A DNA stretch of 64,000 nucleotides from Endoryza foliicola. Its GTDB lineage: Bacteria > Bacteroidota > Bacteroidia > Chitinophagales > Chitinophagaceae. Positions 23,021 to 31,910 of the stretch are shown here, in pieces. The stretch spans positions 868,001 to 932,000 of the forward strand of contig OZ245715.1 in the NCBI GenBank assembly GCA_965226965.1, read 5' to 3'. The notes under the pieces are model-generated. The model saw nothing but the letters and a program-made list of their open reading frames with translations. It had not been told where the DNA came from and made no database searches. Within the stretch, counting starts at the first letter, position 1, and each line of letters begins with the position of its first letter. A program made the position numbers and the translations under genes.

Positions 23021-23653
23021 ATGGATCCTGTAATGTTTGAAGAAGTGTTCCCCGATTTCGAACCGAAGCTAAAAGAAGCGATCGAGTCGAATAGTGAAGT
23101 ACGCTATTTTAAAGCAGGGGAGCAATTGATGCGGACAGGGCAGTATTTTAAAAGTACCATGCTCATTTTCGAGGGATTGATTAAAGTGTACAGAGAAGAC
23201 GACCAAGGCAATGAATTTTTCATGTACTACCTACAGCCCGGTCAGGCCTGCGCCCTCAGCATGGTTTGCGCCACCAAACAGGAAACCAGTCAAATTATGG
23301 CCAAGGCGGTTAAAGATACCGGGGTGATCGCCATTCCCCTCCAGTACATGGACCAATGGATGACCCAATACAAGAGTTGGTACCATTTTGTGCTCGAAAC
23401 CTACCGCTCTCGTTTTGAGGAATTACTTTTGACCATCGACCAGATCGCTTTTAGAGCGCTGGACGAGCGATTGGTGTTTTATTTGAAAAGACATCAAAAT
23501 ACATTGAATACCAATAAGATAGAAGTTAGTCACCAAGAAATTGCAGACGAACTGAACTCTTCCCGAGAGGTGGTTAGCCGATTACTGAAAAAAATGGAGC
23601 AGCTTGGAAAAGTAAAACTTCACCGCAATGAAATAGAAATCATTGATTTATAG
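23021..23653 (+). CDS. Crp/Fnr family transcriptional regulator
   Basis: The 210-residue product has an N-terminal cyclic-nucleotide-binding-like beta barrel (about residues 20-120) and a C-terminal winged helix-turn-helix with SHQEIADELNSSREVVSRLLKKMEQ (about 167-191). The barrel lacks the cAMP-binding arginine context of Crp and there is no N-terminal cysteine cluster of Fnr, so its signal is unknown. The ATG at 23021 is preferred to a GTG at 22997. It heads a run of thioredoxin and YeeE/YedE genes that it may control. Confidence 0.9.
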   Translation: MDPVMFEEVFPDFEPKLKEAIESNSEVRYFKAGEQLMRTGQYFKSTMLIFEGLIKVYREDDQGNEFFMYYLQPGQACALSMVCATKQETSQIMAKAVKDTGVIAIPLQYMDQWMTQYKSWYHFVLETYRSRFEELLLTIDQIAFRALDERLVFYLKRHQNTLNTNKIEVSHQEIADELNSSREVVSRLLKKMEQLGKVKLHRNEIEIIDL

Positions 23654-23780
23654 AACTTTTTTTGAGGCCCCGTGTTATTTGTGATATAAGTCGCAATTCT
23701 TTCTCTCTCACCGTCCGAAATTTACCCTAAGGCAACTGGGGAAAAACCCCCGAATATTTTTTGCGGTAAATTAATTTTTT

Positions 23781-24077
23781 ATGGGTACTTTTCAGGAGAT
23801 AATCAATGCAGATAAACCCGTTTTGGTTGACTTTTTTGCAACATGGTGTGGTCCATGTAAAATGATGGCCCCGATTTTAACAGAAGTAAAAAATCAACTA
23901 GGCGAAAGCGTTACCATTCTCAAAGTGGACGTCGACAAAAATCCACAAGCAGCATCGGTATACAATGTTCAAGGGGTTCCTACATTGATCGTCTTTAAAA
24001 ATGGTGAGGTGAAATGGCGTCAATCCGGAGTGGTGGGAGCAAAACAATTGGAACAGATTTTGCTTCAGTACTCATGA
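23781..24077 (+). CDS. trxA: Thioredoxin
   Basis: The 98-residue cytosolic product has the WCGPCK active site (Cys23, Cys26), FFATWCGPCKMMAP, the conserved cis-Pro in GVPTL, and NGEVKWRQSG. It reduces protein disulfides. It lies downstream of the Crp/Fnr gene and 37 bases before the DUF6132 gene, in a cluster whose other members handle sulfur compounds, so it may serve that module rather than being the main cellular thioredoxin. Confidence 0.93.
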   Translation: MGTFQEIINADKPVLVDFFATWCGPCKMMAPILTEVKNQLGESVTILKVDVDKNPQAASVYNVQGVPTLIVFKNGEVKWRQSGVVGAKQLEQILLQYS

Positions 24078-24114
24078 TAATCCAAATTATATTCTGACTA
24101 AACCGATTAGTAGC

Positions 24115-24339
24115 ATGTTAAAGGAATTCTTTCAATCCAACAGAAAAGCCATCCTTCTAGGAGTTGTTGGTATCGTACTAGGCGCCGTAGGCGGCCTCTT
24201 TTACTGGAAATACATGGGCGACTATGCGTCAGCGGAAAGTCTTATTATTTCTAGTCCTTACAGAACATCTATGTATGGCGCCGTAATTGGTGGCCTTTTC
24301 TTATCGTTCTGGGAGCCTCGCAGAAGTTCGCAACAATAA
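24115..24339 (+). CDS. DUF6132 small membrane protein
   Basis: The 74-residue product has two hydrophobic segments (about 13-31 and 47-65) with glycine-rich GVVGIVLGAVGG, matching DUF6132. The family often sits beside YeeE/YedE transporters and rhodanese genes in Bacteroidota. Function is unknown. It is 13 bases upstream of the first YeeE-like gene. Confidence 0.75.
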   Translation: MLKEFFQSNRKAILLGVVGIVLGAVGGLFYWKYMGDYASAESLIISSPYRTSMYGAVIGGLFLSFWEPRRSSQQ

Positions 24340-24352
24340 CTGCTTATAAATT

Positions 24353-24916
24353 ATGATTGAATGGTTGAGCAAGCCCTGGCCATGGTATGTGGCGGGTCCT
24401 CTCATTGGCTTAACAGTGCCCTTATTACTGATTCTCGGAAACAAATCATTTGGAATCTCTTCTTCGCTGCGGCATATTTGCGCCGCATGCATTCCTGCTA
24501 ACATTCCCTTTTTCAAGTACAATTGGAGGAAAGAATCGTGGAACCTGGTTTTTGTAGCCGGTGTTTTATTGGGTGGAATTGTAGCCGGTACTTGGTTGCA
24601 GAACCCCGATCCCATTTCTCTCAACCCGAAACTGGTGGCAGAATTGAGCTCGTACGGAGTTGAAACACCACAAGGATTATTACCTCTCGATTTATTCAAT
24701 TGGCCTGCCTTGCTTACAGCAAAAGGGCTGATCTTAATGGTATTGGGTGGAATGCTGGTGGGTTTTGGAACCCGCTATGCCGGCGGTTGTACCAGTGGAC
24801 ATGCCATCATGGGATTGAGCACCCTGCAGTTTCCTTCATTAGTAGCCACTTGTTGTTTCATGGCCGGAGGCTTTGCCATGAGCAATCTTCTTATTCCTAT
24901 CATTCTTAAATTATAA
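24353..24916 (+). CDS. YeeE/YedE family (sulfur-compound) transporter, first half
   Basis: The 187-residue membrane protein has GTRYAGGCTSGHAIMG (about 140-155), the cysteine-bearing signature of YeeE/YedE (TsuA-like thiosulfate transporters), and further cysteines in HICAACIP. In larger family members two such halves are fused; here the second half is the next gene, five bases away. It probably forms a heteromeric channel for thiosulfate or a related sulfur species. Confidence 0.88.
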   Translation: MIEWLSKPWPWYVAGPLIGLTVPLLLILGNKSFGISSSLRHICAACIPANIPFFKYNWRKESWNLVFVAGVLLGGIVAGTWLQNPDPISLNPKLVAELSSYGVETPQGLLPLDLFNWPALLTAKGLILMVLGGMLVGFGTRYAGGCTSGHAIMGLSTLQFPSLVATCCFMAGGFAMSNLLIPIILKL

Positions 24917-24920
24917 TCAG

Positions 24921-25415
24921 ATGCCTATAGAAACCAATACCGATTTTGAAGTGCGTTCGCTTGACAGCATCTGTATCAACGATTCAGAATTGCCTGCACC
25001 TTGGTATTCCAATTTCAAATACCTGATACCCGGATTTCTCTTTGGAATTTTACTCGTGAAATCGGAAGTGATTTCATGGTACCGCATTCAAGAGATGTTC
25101 CGACTCCAGAGCTTTCACATGTTCGGAGTTATTGGCTCGGCCGTAGTGGTGGGCATGATCAGTGTTTGGATCATTAAGAAACTGAAAGTTAAAACCATTC
25201 AAGGCGAGGAAATTCATTTCCCTAAAAAGCCCTTGAACAAAGGGCAGATCTATGGCGGATTACTTTTTGGATTTGGATGGGCTCTTACAGGTGCTTGTCC
25301 GGGTCCCTTGTACGCCCAATTAGGCACCGGTGCTACCGTAACTATTGTTACACTTCTTTCAGCCATTTTTGGTACTTGGTTGTACGGATTGCTACGTGAG
25401 AAACTCCCGCACTAA
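24921..25415 (+). CDS. YeeE/YedE family (sulfur-compound) transporter, second half (DUF6691-type)
   Basis: The 164-residue product has four transmembrane segments and ends with GFGWALTGACPGPLYAQLGTG (shown in parts: FGWALTGACPGP at about 117-128), the second cysteine signature of the YeeE/YedE pair. It begins five bases after the preceding gene and should work with it. The soluble N-terminus (about residues 1-30) is longer than the helices need. Confidence 0.87.
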   Translation: MPIETNTDFEVRSLDSICINDSELPAPWYSNFKYLIPGFLFGILLVKSEVISWYRIQEMFRLQSFHMFGVIGSAVVVGMISVWIIKKLKVKTIQGEEIHFPKKPLNKGQIYGGLLFGFGWALTGACPGPLYAQLGTGATVTIVTLLSAIFGTWLYGLLREKLPH

Positions 25416-25464
25416 TTTCTGATCAAAAAATAGAACAAGCGGTGTTCACTTGATGAAGTGATAG

Positions 25465-25472
25465 TACCTTTG
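25465..25472 (+). promoter_or_regulatory. Bacteroidota -7 box (TACCTTTG) before ctaA
   Basis: An exact TAnnTTTG match ends four bases before the ATG at 25477. Transcription would begin at or near the start codon, so the mRNA is probably leaderless or nearly so. Confidence 0.6.
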
Positions 25473-25476
25473 CGCT

Positions 25477-26520
25477 ATGATAGAGAATGACCTGCAGAAA
25501 CGCATTCGCCCCGTAGCCATTTGGGTGTTGATTGGGGTAGTGATGTTAATGATTCAAGTTGTACTGGGAGGAATTACCCGTTTAACAGGATCCGGTTTAT
25601 CGATTACAGAATGGAAACCTATCTTGGGTGCCGTTCCGCCTACTACAGAACAAGCATGGCTCGAGGCTTTCGAGAAATACAAAACCATTGGTCAGTACAA
25701 GCAGATCAATTTTCATTTCACTTTATCCGATTTCAAATTCATTTACTTCTGGGAATGGTTTCATAGAGAATGGGCACGTTTAATTGCTGTTGCCTTTGCA
25801 ATTCCCTTCGTGATCTTCTTGTTTCAAAAGCGCTTTACCAAAGCAATGATCACCCCTTTGTTAGTGTTGTTTGCTATGGGTGGACTTCAAGGGGCCATTG
25901 GTTGGATCATGGTGGCAAGTGGATTGAATGATGAAAATATATATGTAAGCCATTTCAAACTGGCCATTCATTTTATCTCCGCATTGGTATTGGTAAACTT
26001 CGCGGTTTGGTTTGCATTGCGATTGCTGGTGCAAAAGCCTGCACAAATTTTACCTGCCGCTCCAAGAAAACAATTGTTCTGGCTCTTAGCACTCACCGTT
26101 CTTCAACTCATTTATGGAGCATTCATGGCCGGATTAAAAGCAGCCCTTGCCGCTCCTACTTGGCCAACCATCAACGGTTCTTGGTTCCCCGAATCAATGA
26201 CCGGTAATGTGCTGCACGATGTTATTACCATTCACTTTATTCATAGAGGCTTGGCTTATTTGTTGGTTGTGGCAACGCTTGCTTGGTGGTGGAAGAACAG
26301 AGCAGCCACCGGATACAAGCCCTTCGACCGATGGAAGAATGTACCGCTGCTCTTGATTCTTGCTCAATTGGTGCTCGGAATTCTCACAGTATTAAATGCA
26401 ACCCAGCCGAATTTGCTCATTCTATTTGGAGCATTGCATCAGTTTATAGGAATGGCTTTTGCCAGTAGTATTGTGGTTTCCATTTATTTATTAAAACCAA
26501 CGGGTTTGAATTTAAAGTAA
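25477..26520 (+). CDS. ctaA: COX15/CtaA family haem A synthase
   Basis: Haem A synthase oxidises the methyl group of haem O to give haem A for cytochrome aa3-type oxidases. The 347-residue product has eight predicted helices, GGITRLTGSGLSITEWKP near the N-terminus (about 26-43), the paired haem histidines in FHREWAR and HFKLAIHF, and the second-half histidines in IHFIHRG and ALHQFIGMA. This fits the oxidase subunit and assembly genes at 1-2676, though it is 23 kb away here. Confidence 0.93.
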   Translation: MIENDLQKRIRPVAIWVLIGVVMLMIQVVLGGITRLTGSGLSITEWKPILGAVPPTTEQAWLEAFEKYKTIGQYKQINFHFTLSDFKFIYFWEWFHREWARLIAVAFAIPFVIFLFQKRFTKAMITPLLVLFAMGGLQGAIGWIMVASGLNDENIYVSHFKLAIHFISALVLVNFAVWFALRLLVQKPAQILPAAPRKQLFWLLALTVLQLIYGAFMAGLKAALAAPTWPTINGSWFPESMTGNVLHDVITIHFIHRGLAYLLVVATLAWWWKNRAATGYKPFDRWKNVPLLLILAQLVLGILTVLNATQPNLLILFGALHQFIGMAFASSIVVSIYLLKPTGLNLK

Positions 26521-26575
26521 CGGAAGGGTTATGAAAAGCAACGTTTAATTGTTAACTTGTTAAGGTGTTGCTTTT

Positions 26576-28783
26576 ATGAAACCATTCATACGATTTGTTT
26601 ACCATTCCTTTCCTTTCCAACTCTTGATTTTACATATCAAGAAGTTCCCTGTATTGCTCATATTCTGGTACATTCTATTTAGCACCATCAGCAGCGGTTT
26701 CATGAAAAGTTATGGCGCATATTCGCTATTTCTTGGCCCCGAATACTTGGGCTCTGTAAACCCATTAGGGGCTGCAATAGTTGGAGTGGCCATTGGCATT
26801 TTTATCATGAGTTGGCATATTACAACTTTCATATTGTTCTCTCGACACTTTCGGTTTCTAGCTACTACTTCCAACCCGTTTTTAAAATATTGTATCAATA
26901 ATAGCGCGCTCCCTGCTGTGTTTTTAATTTATTATATTATTCGAATGTCCATTTACGATAGTGGAAATGAATTGATGAGCGCGGGAGATGTTACCCTTCA
27001 AGTATTGGGCTTTTTGGCGGGGATATTGTTTTTGATCTTGATTTCTTTTCTCTACTTCTTTCGTTACGACCGTCGTATCGCCCGAAATTTAAGTCCGGTG
27101 ATCAGCAATCCTCAACTTTTCAAATCACAATTCAAGAAGAAGCATGTGAAGTTGAACGATAGCCGAGTGATTCAAGTTGATTGGTTTTTCCGTGGTCCCT
27201 TTACAATTAAAAAAGTAAGAGATGTATCGCATTACAGCGACGATTTTATCGAATCTGTTTTGAAGCGACATCACTTTGCTTCTGTTGTAGCCGTATTTAT
27301 TGCTTTTATCTTTTTAGTAGTAGTGGGATATTTCCTCGATTACAAGGCATTTCAATTGCCCGCGGCGGCCGGCATTACTGTTTTTTTTGCTATTGTAATT
27401 GCCGTTATAGGTGCCTTTACCTACTTTACGCAATCGTGGAGCATTCCTTTGTTGCTCTTGCTATTTTTTCTGATAAACTTGTTGTTCAAATTTGACATCA
27501 TCGATCCTACCAATAAAGCCTACGGAATTAATTACGCTAATAAGAAAGAGCGTCCGGACTATAGTCCTGAGTATTTAGCCGCTTTGTGTAATGATAGTCT
27601 TGTTTTGCGTGATCGGTCCAACATGGAGGCGTTGTTAGATCGATGGAAGGCAAAACAAAAAGATAGTTTGCCCTTGCTTTACATTATTAATACCAGTGGT
27701 GGTGGAAACCGAAGTGCTCGCTTTACAATGGAAGTGTTGCAACACCTCGATTCAGTGAGTAATGGAACCATTCTGCGTAAGACTGTTTTGATCAATGGCG
27801 CAAGCGGTGGTATGTTAGGTGCCTCTTATTTTCGAGAATTGGATTTGCAGCGACAAAAAGGACTCCTAAAAAATATAACAGATCCGGTATATGCCGACAA
27901 TATTTCTCAAGACCTCTTGAATCCGATCTTTAGTTCATGGGTTGCTCGTGATATTGCTGCGCCAGCGCAAAAGTTCAAGATCGGCAGTTTTCAATACTTG
28001 AAAGATAGGGGTTATGCTTTTGAAGAGAAATTGAATGAGAATGCAGGAGGGCTTTTCAATAAATCGATACGCGATTACAAAGAACTAGAATCGAAAGCGG
28101 AAAGCCCCATGGTTGTTTACAATACGGTGGTTTCAAGAGATGGAAGAAAGTTCTTGATTGGTACGCAGCCAATGAGTTTTTTAATGAAAGCCAATGCTGG
28201 TGATAGTCCTGATGCGATTGATTTTAATGCCTTTTTCAAATATCAGTCGCCCGATCAATTGCGCGTATTGAGTGCCATGAGAATGAATGCCACTTTCCCT
28301 TATGTACTGCCGAATGTATGGTTGCCTTCGAATCCGGTGATTGATGTAATGGATGCCGGTTTACGTGATAACTACGGCATGGAGACCAGTTATCGATTTT
28401 TAACGGCCATGCGACCTTGGATTGAAAAGAATTGCAGTGGCATTGTATTGATTCAAATTCGGGATCGTAAAACAGGAGGCTGGGATCATCCTTTTGAATC
28501 GGGAAATATCAGCGAGGTATTAACGCGTCCATTTTTGTTGTTGCAAAACAACTGGTATAAAATGCAAGAGTACAATCAAACCGATCTTTTTCAGAGCGAG
28601 CAACAATTGTTCAAAGGAAAAATTCACAAGATCACTTTTCAATACAATGCCCAAACCGAAGAATCCGGCGCAGCCTTGAGCTTCCATTTAACAAAACGAG
28701 AGCAACAAGATATCACGAAATCGCTGCATTTGAAGATGAACCAGGAGGCCTTGAGTTATTTCGCGAAACTGAGTGGTAATTAA
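26576..28783 (+). CDS. Multi-spanning membrane protein with C-terminal patatin-like phospholipase domain
   Basis: The 735-residue product has an N-terminal membrane part with about eight hydrophobic segments (residues 20-300) and a cytosolic or periplasmic patatin-like domain (about 360-735). Patatin elements are visible: SGGGNRSARF (oxyanion loop), GASGGM with candidate nucleophile Ser410, and DAG with candidate catalytic Asp593. It should hydrolyse acyl lipids at the membrane. The fusion to so many helices is unusual for patatins. The final codon and stop lie at the edge of the AT-rich repeat module. Confidence 0.8.
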   Translation: MKPFIRFVYHSFPFQLLILHIKKFPVLLIFWYILFSTISSGFMKSYGAYSLFLGPEYLGSVNPLGAAIVGVAIGIFIMSWHITTFILFSRHFRFLATTSNPFLKYCINNSALPAVFLIYYIIRMSIYDSGNELMSAGDVTLQVLGFLAGILFLILISFLYFFRYDRRIARNLSPVISNPQLFKSQFKKKHVKLNDSRVIQVDWFFRGPFTIKKVRDVSHYSDDFIESVLKRHHFASVVAVFIAFIFLVVVGYFLDYKAFQLPAAAGITVFFAIVIAVIGAFTYFTQSWSIPLLLLLFFLINLLFKFDIIDPTNKAYGINYANKKERPDYSPEYLAALCNDSLVLRDRSNMEALLDRWKAKQKDSLPLLYIINTSGGGNRSARFTMEVLQHLDSVSNGTILRKTVLINGASGGMLGASYFRELDLQRQKGLLKNITDPVYADNISQDLLNPIFSSWVARDIAAPAQKFKIGSFQYLKDRGYAFEEKLNENAGGLFNKSIRDYKELESKAESPMVVYNTVVSRDGRKFLIGTQPMSFLMKANAGDSPDAIDFNAFFKYQSPDQLRVLSAMRMNATFPYVLPNVWLPSNPVIDVMDAGLRDNYGMETSYRFLTAMRPWIEKNCSGIVLIQIRDRKTGGWDHPFESGNISEVLTRPFLLLQNNWYKMQEYNQTDLFQSEQQLFKGKIHKITFQYNAQTEESGAALSFHLTKREQQDITKSLHLKMNQEALSYFAKLSGN

Positions 28784-28950
28784 TAATTAATAATGAAACA
28801 GCCGGCAGTCAGGTTGATTGAATATCGGAGGCTAATCTGTGTTAATCCGTTTTAATTTGTGGGAATCGGTGGTCAAAAATAACGGTGAAATATTGAAAGA
28901 CTCCTAGCGCTGCGTTGCCGCTGCGATCGCTGCGCCGCTGCGGTAAAAAA
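28781..28950 (+). repeat. Mosaic intergenic repeat cluster
   Basis: The AT-rich module with GAAACAGCCGGCAG starts at the patatin stop codon, followed by CAGGTTGATTGAATATCGGAGG and a TAATCTGTG-type module (about 28815-28881) and a GCTGCG module (about 28906-28948). The first 60 bases match 17360-17420 closely. Confidence 0.85.
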
Positions 28951-29057
28951 TAGAGTAATGCTTTGCAGTGAATAACTCTAATTAATTAGTTTGATAATTA
29001 TATTCATTTAGCAGCAAGACCAAATCTTCGGAGGCCCCAATTCTTAATTCTTAACTC

Positions 29058-29969
29058 TTAATTAACCCCCGCTCTAGGTCGTATTAGTTTGAAAAAATTC
29101 GGAAGAATTTTGATTTCAAATCTACTCTCGGTTTCGGAAGGCTCACCATCAATATGCAAAGGTGCTTTGCTGGGATTCTCAATAGTCAGTTGATCCGTTT
29201 GAAAATAGATGATGGATTGTTGCAAAGAGTTCTCTGCAGTTTTTACTTTCCCGAGCAATACCTGTTTCACTACATTTAGTAATAAAAGCGGTTTAGCAGT
29301 TTTCTTCACTATTACAATATCCAATAACCCGTCGTTTAATAAAGCTTCCGGTGCAATGGTGAAGCTATTTCCGAATTGATTGCTATTGGCTACACTGATG
29401 AAGAATGCTTCTGTATCGAAACGCAAACCATTAGCGCTGATTGTAAAGGGGTAAAAGGGAGCAGTAAAGAAGTGACGTGTGGTGAGTCGTGCATAGGTTT
29501 TCAATCCCCTGCTTTCTTGTTCTGCAAATTCATGGGCCACTCCGGCATCAAAACCTAAGCCAGCCAACATGCATGCAAAACGATTGTTGATCATGAATCC
29601 ATCAGTTAAAGCCGGCTTGCCGGTGAATAGGATCTCTAATGCTTTTTCGGGATTTTTAGGAATGTTGGCAGTAAGTGCAAGTCCGTTTCCCGATCCCATG
29701 GGAATGATTCCGAAAGGGATGTTCAAATGAGCGAGTGCATTTACTACTTGATTGACACTGCCATCGCCTCCGCAAATACCAATTTTTGTGAATTTTTCTG
29801 TTTTGATATAGTCAACTAAGTGATCGTAGTTGCCATCTTGAGTGGTTCCTTCAAATGTAAAGTCGATGATTGCTGAACGGGTGATATTTTCAATTTTGTT
29901 TCTCAGCACCTTTTTAGATCTGGTACCGGAAATTGGGTTCATTAAGTAAAGTATTTTATCCCGTTTCAT
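29058..29969 (-). CDS. Diacylglycerol/lipid kinase family protein
   Basis: The 303-residue product has the DAGK catalytic domain: NPISGTRSKK, the ATP-binding GGDGSVNQVVNAL (about 69-81), and IPMGSGNGLA (about 91-100), plus a C-terminal beta-rich lobe with IDGE. It phosphorylates diacylglycerol, a sphingoid base or a related lipid with ATP. The ATG at 29969 is preferred over a TTG three codons upstream. The stop codon falls at an AT-rich repeat module. Confidence 0.9.
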   Translation of the reverse strand: MKRDKILYLMNPISGTRSKKVLRNKIENITRSAIIDFTFEGTTQDGNYDHLVDYIKTEKFTKIGICGGDGSVNQVVNALAHLNIPFGIIPMGSGNGLALTANIPKNPEKALEILFTGKPALTDGFMINNRFACMLAGLGFDAGVAHEFAEQESRGLKTYARLTTRHFFTAPFYPFTISANGLRFDTEAFFISVANSNQFGNSFTIAPEALLNDGLLDIVIVKKTAKPLLLLNVVKQVLLGKVKTAENSLQQSIIYFQTDQLTIENPSKAPLHIDGEPSETESRFEIKILPNFFKLIRPRAGVN

Positions 29970-30014
29970 GTGCGTCAATATCGAGCACGAAGATACAGTA
30001 GTAATGCGATATAC

Positions 30015-30458
30015 TTAATCTTCCAATATCAATACACCCAAGACATTTCTTTTGATGCGTATGGCTTTTGCCATGGCGGGATCAGCAGGAGCGAGCCAAG
30101 CGCAGATGTTCAATTTTTTTCTGGTCCAAATTATTTTGAGCAGGTCTTTATTGAATAGGAAGATCTGATCGGCACTATCTTTCTGAGCCGTTCCTTCTCC
30201 TTTTTCATCAAATAGTCCAATGCTTCTTACCCAACCTTTGGGAACTTCATTGGCTTTGTTGTCGTCGAATTCGATTTTGAACAGGTTGTTGTTCGATAGA
30301 TCGGCTTTTTTCACACGAATGACGTTGGCAACGGTATCGTCAACGGTAGATGATTTTATAACAGCTTTTTTGTTGAGAGTAATTTTCCAACTGCTCATTT
30401 GAGCGGATGCGGATAAAGAAATAGCCAATAAAGAGATGAATACGATTGCCTGTTTCAT
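30015..30458 (-). CDS. Hypothetical secreted protein
   Basis: The 147-residue product has a signal peptide (MKQAIVFISLLAISLSASAQ) and a mature domain with no recognised family. It has alternating hydrophobic strands and ends VLGVLILED, so it is probably a small beta-sandwich in the periplasm. It lies upstream of the lipid kinase gene on the same strand with a 45-base gap and could be co-transcribed with it. Confidence 0.65.
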   Translation of the reverse strand: MKQAIVFISLLAISLSASAQMSSWKITLNKKAVIKSSTVDDTVANVIRVKKADLSNNNLFKIEFDDNKANEVPKGWVRSIGLFDEKGEGTAQKDSADQIFLFNKDLLKIIWTRKKLNICAWLAPADPAMAKAIRIKRNVLGVLILED

Positions 30459-30483
30459 GGTGACAAGATAGTGAATTTTATAA

Positions 30484-30810
30484 TAAATTTTGGTTCACCG
30501 CAGTGCTCGCAAAGTCCGCTAAGTAGTCGCAAAGACCCTCGTTCTTGTATTCCACCTGTTCTTCCCTCTCTTCTTTCTCAATATTTCCTTTCTCCAGTCC
30601 TCTCCTTATTGTTTTTTCACCGCAGCGGCGCGGCGTGCGCAGCGATTGCGCAGCGCTGGCAGTCACCCTGTATTTCATTGATCAGGATTTTCAGGATTAA
30701 AGGATTGACAGGATAGTTGCTTCAAATTCTATTCCTCCTGTTCCTCTTCCTGTTCTTTCTCTGTCTTTCCTCGTTTCCTCGTCTCCTCTCATCCTCGTTC
30801 CTCCCTCTTC
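30484..30810 (-). repeat. Mosaic intergenic repeat cluster
   Basis: Reverse-orientation modules fill the 352-base gap: TTCACCGCAG/CGCAAAG type (30494-30542), CT-rich tract (30543-30612), GCTGCG module (about 30616-30662) joined to CAGTCACCCTGTATTTC, the 51-base AGGATTTTCAGGATTAAAGG segment (30680-30730, exact inverted copy at 20101-20151), and a CT-rich tract (30731-30810). Confidence 0.85.
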
Positions 30811-31860
30811 TCACCATTTCATCAAACAACTCGCCCAGGTAAACCCGCTTCCAAACGCTGCTAAACAAACGAGGTCTCCTTTCTTTATTTTTCCTGCTTC
30901 CCAAGCTTCGCATAAGGCTATGGGTACGGAAGCGGCTGTTGTATTGCCGTATTTGTGAATGTTATTGAATACTTGGTCGTCGCGCAATCCAAGTTTTTGC
31001 TGAACAAACTGGGCGATTCTTAAGTTGGCTTGGTGGGGAATCAACACCGAAATATCGGAGGGCTGATAGCCATTGGCTTGCAGTGCTTCTACAATGACTT
31101 CCGGAAATTTAACTACCGCTTTTTTGAATACCGAGGGGCCGTCCATAAAAGGGAAGTTCTGTGCATTGTCGATCATGTTGTGACTCATGAACATTTGTCC
31201 AATAGGCGCTTCGTCAAAATTAGCCAACGGCTCTTTGGTCCAATGGTTGGCGTGCGTGCCGGGATTGTACATTGCTAATATCTCTGCACTTTCTCCATCG
31301 CTGTGTAAATGGGTGCTTAAGATCGCAGATTGATCATCGGAAGAGGGCTGCAAAACTACCGCGCCGGCACCGTCTCCGAAAATCACACTAACATTTCTGC
31401 CTCGAGTACTAAAATCGAGTCCGAAAGAATGTTTCTCACTTCCAATTACCAATATGTTTTTGTACATGCCGGTTTTTATGAATTGATCGGCTACACTTAA
31501 GGCATATACGAAACCGCTGCATTGATTTCGAATGTCTAAAGCTCCAATTTCTTTCATCTTCATGGCTCTTTGTACCAATACGCCACAGCCTGGGAAATAA
31601 TAGTCGGGCGAGAGTGTTGCAAATACAATGAAGTCGATATCCTGAGGAGTAATGCCTGCTCTTTCGATGGCGATTTTAGAAGCTTCTACTGCCATTGTGG
31701 TGGTAGTTTCTTCTGTGCGATGGGCATAACGGCGTTCTTTGATGCCGGTTCTTTCTTGGATCCATTCGTCGCTGGTATCCATATACTTGGTAAGGTCCTG
31801 ATTGGTAACTACATTATTCGGCACATACATGCCTATTCCTGCAATTTTTGAACTGAACAT
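30811..31860 (-). CDS. 3-oxoacyl-ACP synthase III family protein
   Basis: KAS III condenses an acyl-CoA starter with malonyl-ACP. The 349-residue product has the thiolase fold with active-site Cys114 in RNQCSGF, His in IPHQAN, Asn in YGNTTAA, and the C-terminal GSGFTWASCLMKW. Bacteroidota often have several paralogues, some for aryl-polyene or flexirubin pigments; no such cluster is adjacent, so it could be the housekeeping FabH or a paralogue. The ATG at 31860 is preferred to an upstream TTG. Confidence 0.9.
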   Translation of the reverse strand: MFSSKIAGIGMYVPNNVVTNQDLTKYMDTSDEWIQERTGIKERRYAHRTEETTTTMAVEASKIAIERAGITPQDIDFIVFATLSPDYYFPGCGVLVQRAMKMKEIGALDIRNQCSGFVYALSVADQFIKTGMYKNILVIGSEKHSFGLDFSTRGRNVSVIFGDGAGAVVLQPSSDDQSAILSTHLHSDGESAEILAMYNPGTHANHWTKEPLANFDEAPIGQMFMSHNMIDNAQNFPFMDGPSVFKKAVVKFPEVIVEALQANGYQPSDISVLIPHQANLRIAQFVQQKLGLRDDQVFNNIHKYGNTTAASVPIALCEAWEAGKIKKGDLVCLAAFGSGFTWASCLMKW

Positions 31861-31910
31861 GTGCAAGCTGTTTAATCGTTATAGTGTAACAGTAGTAAAG
31901 CTAAAATGTT

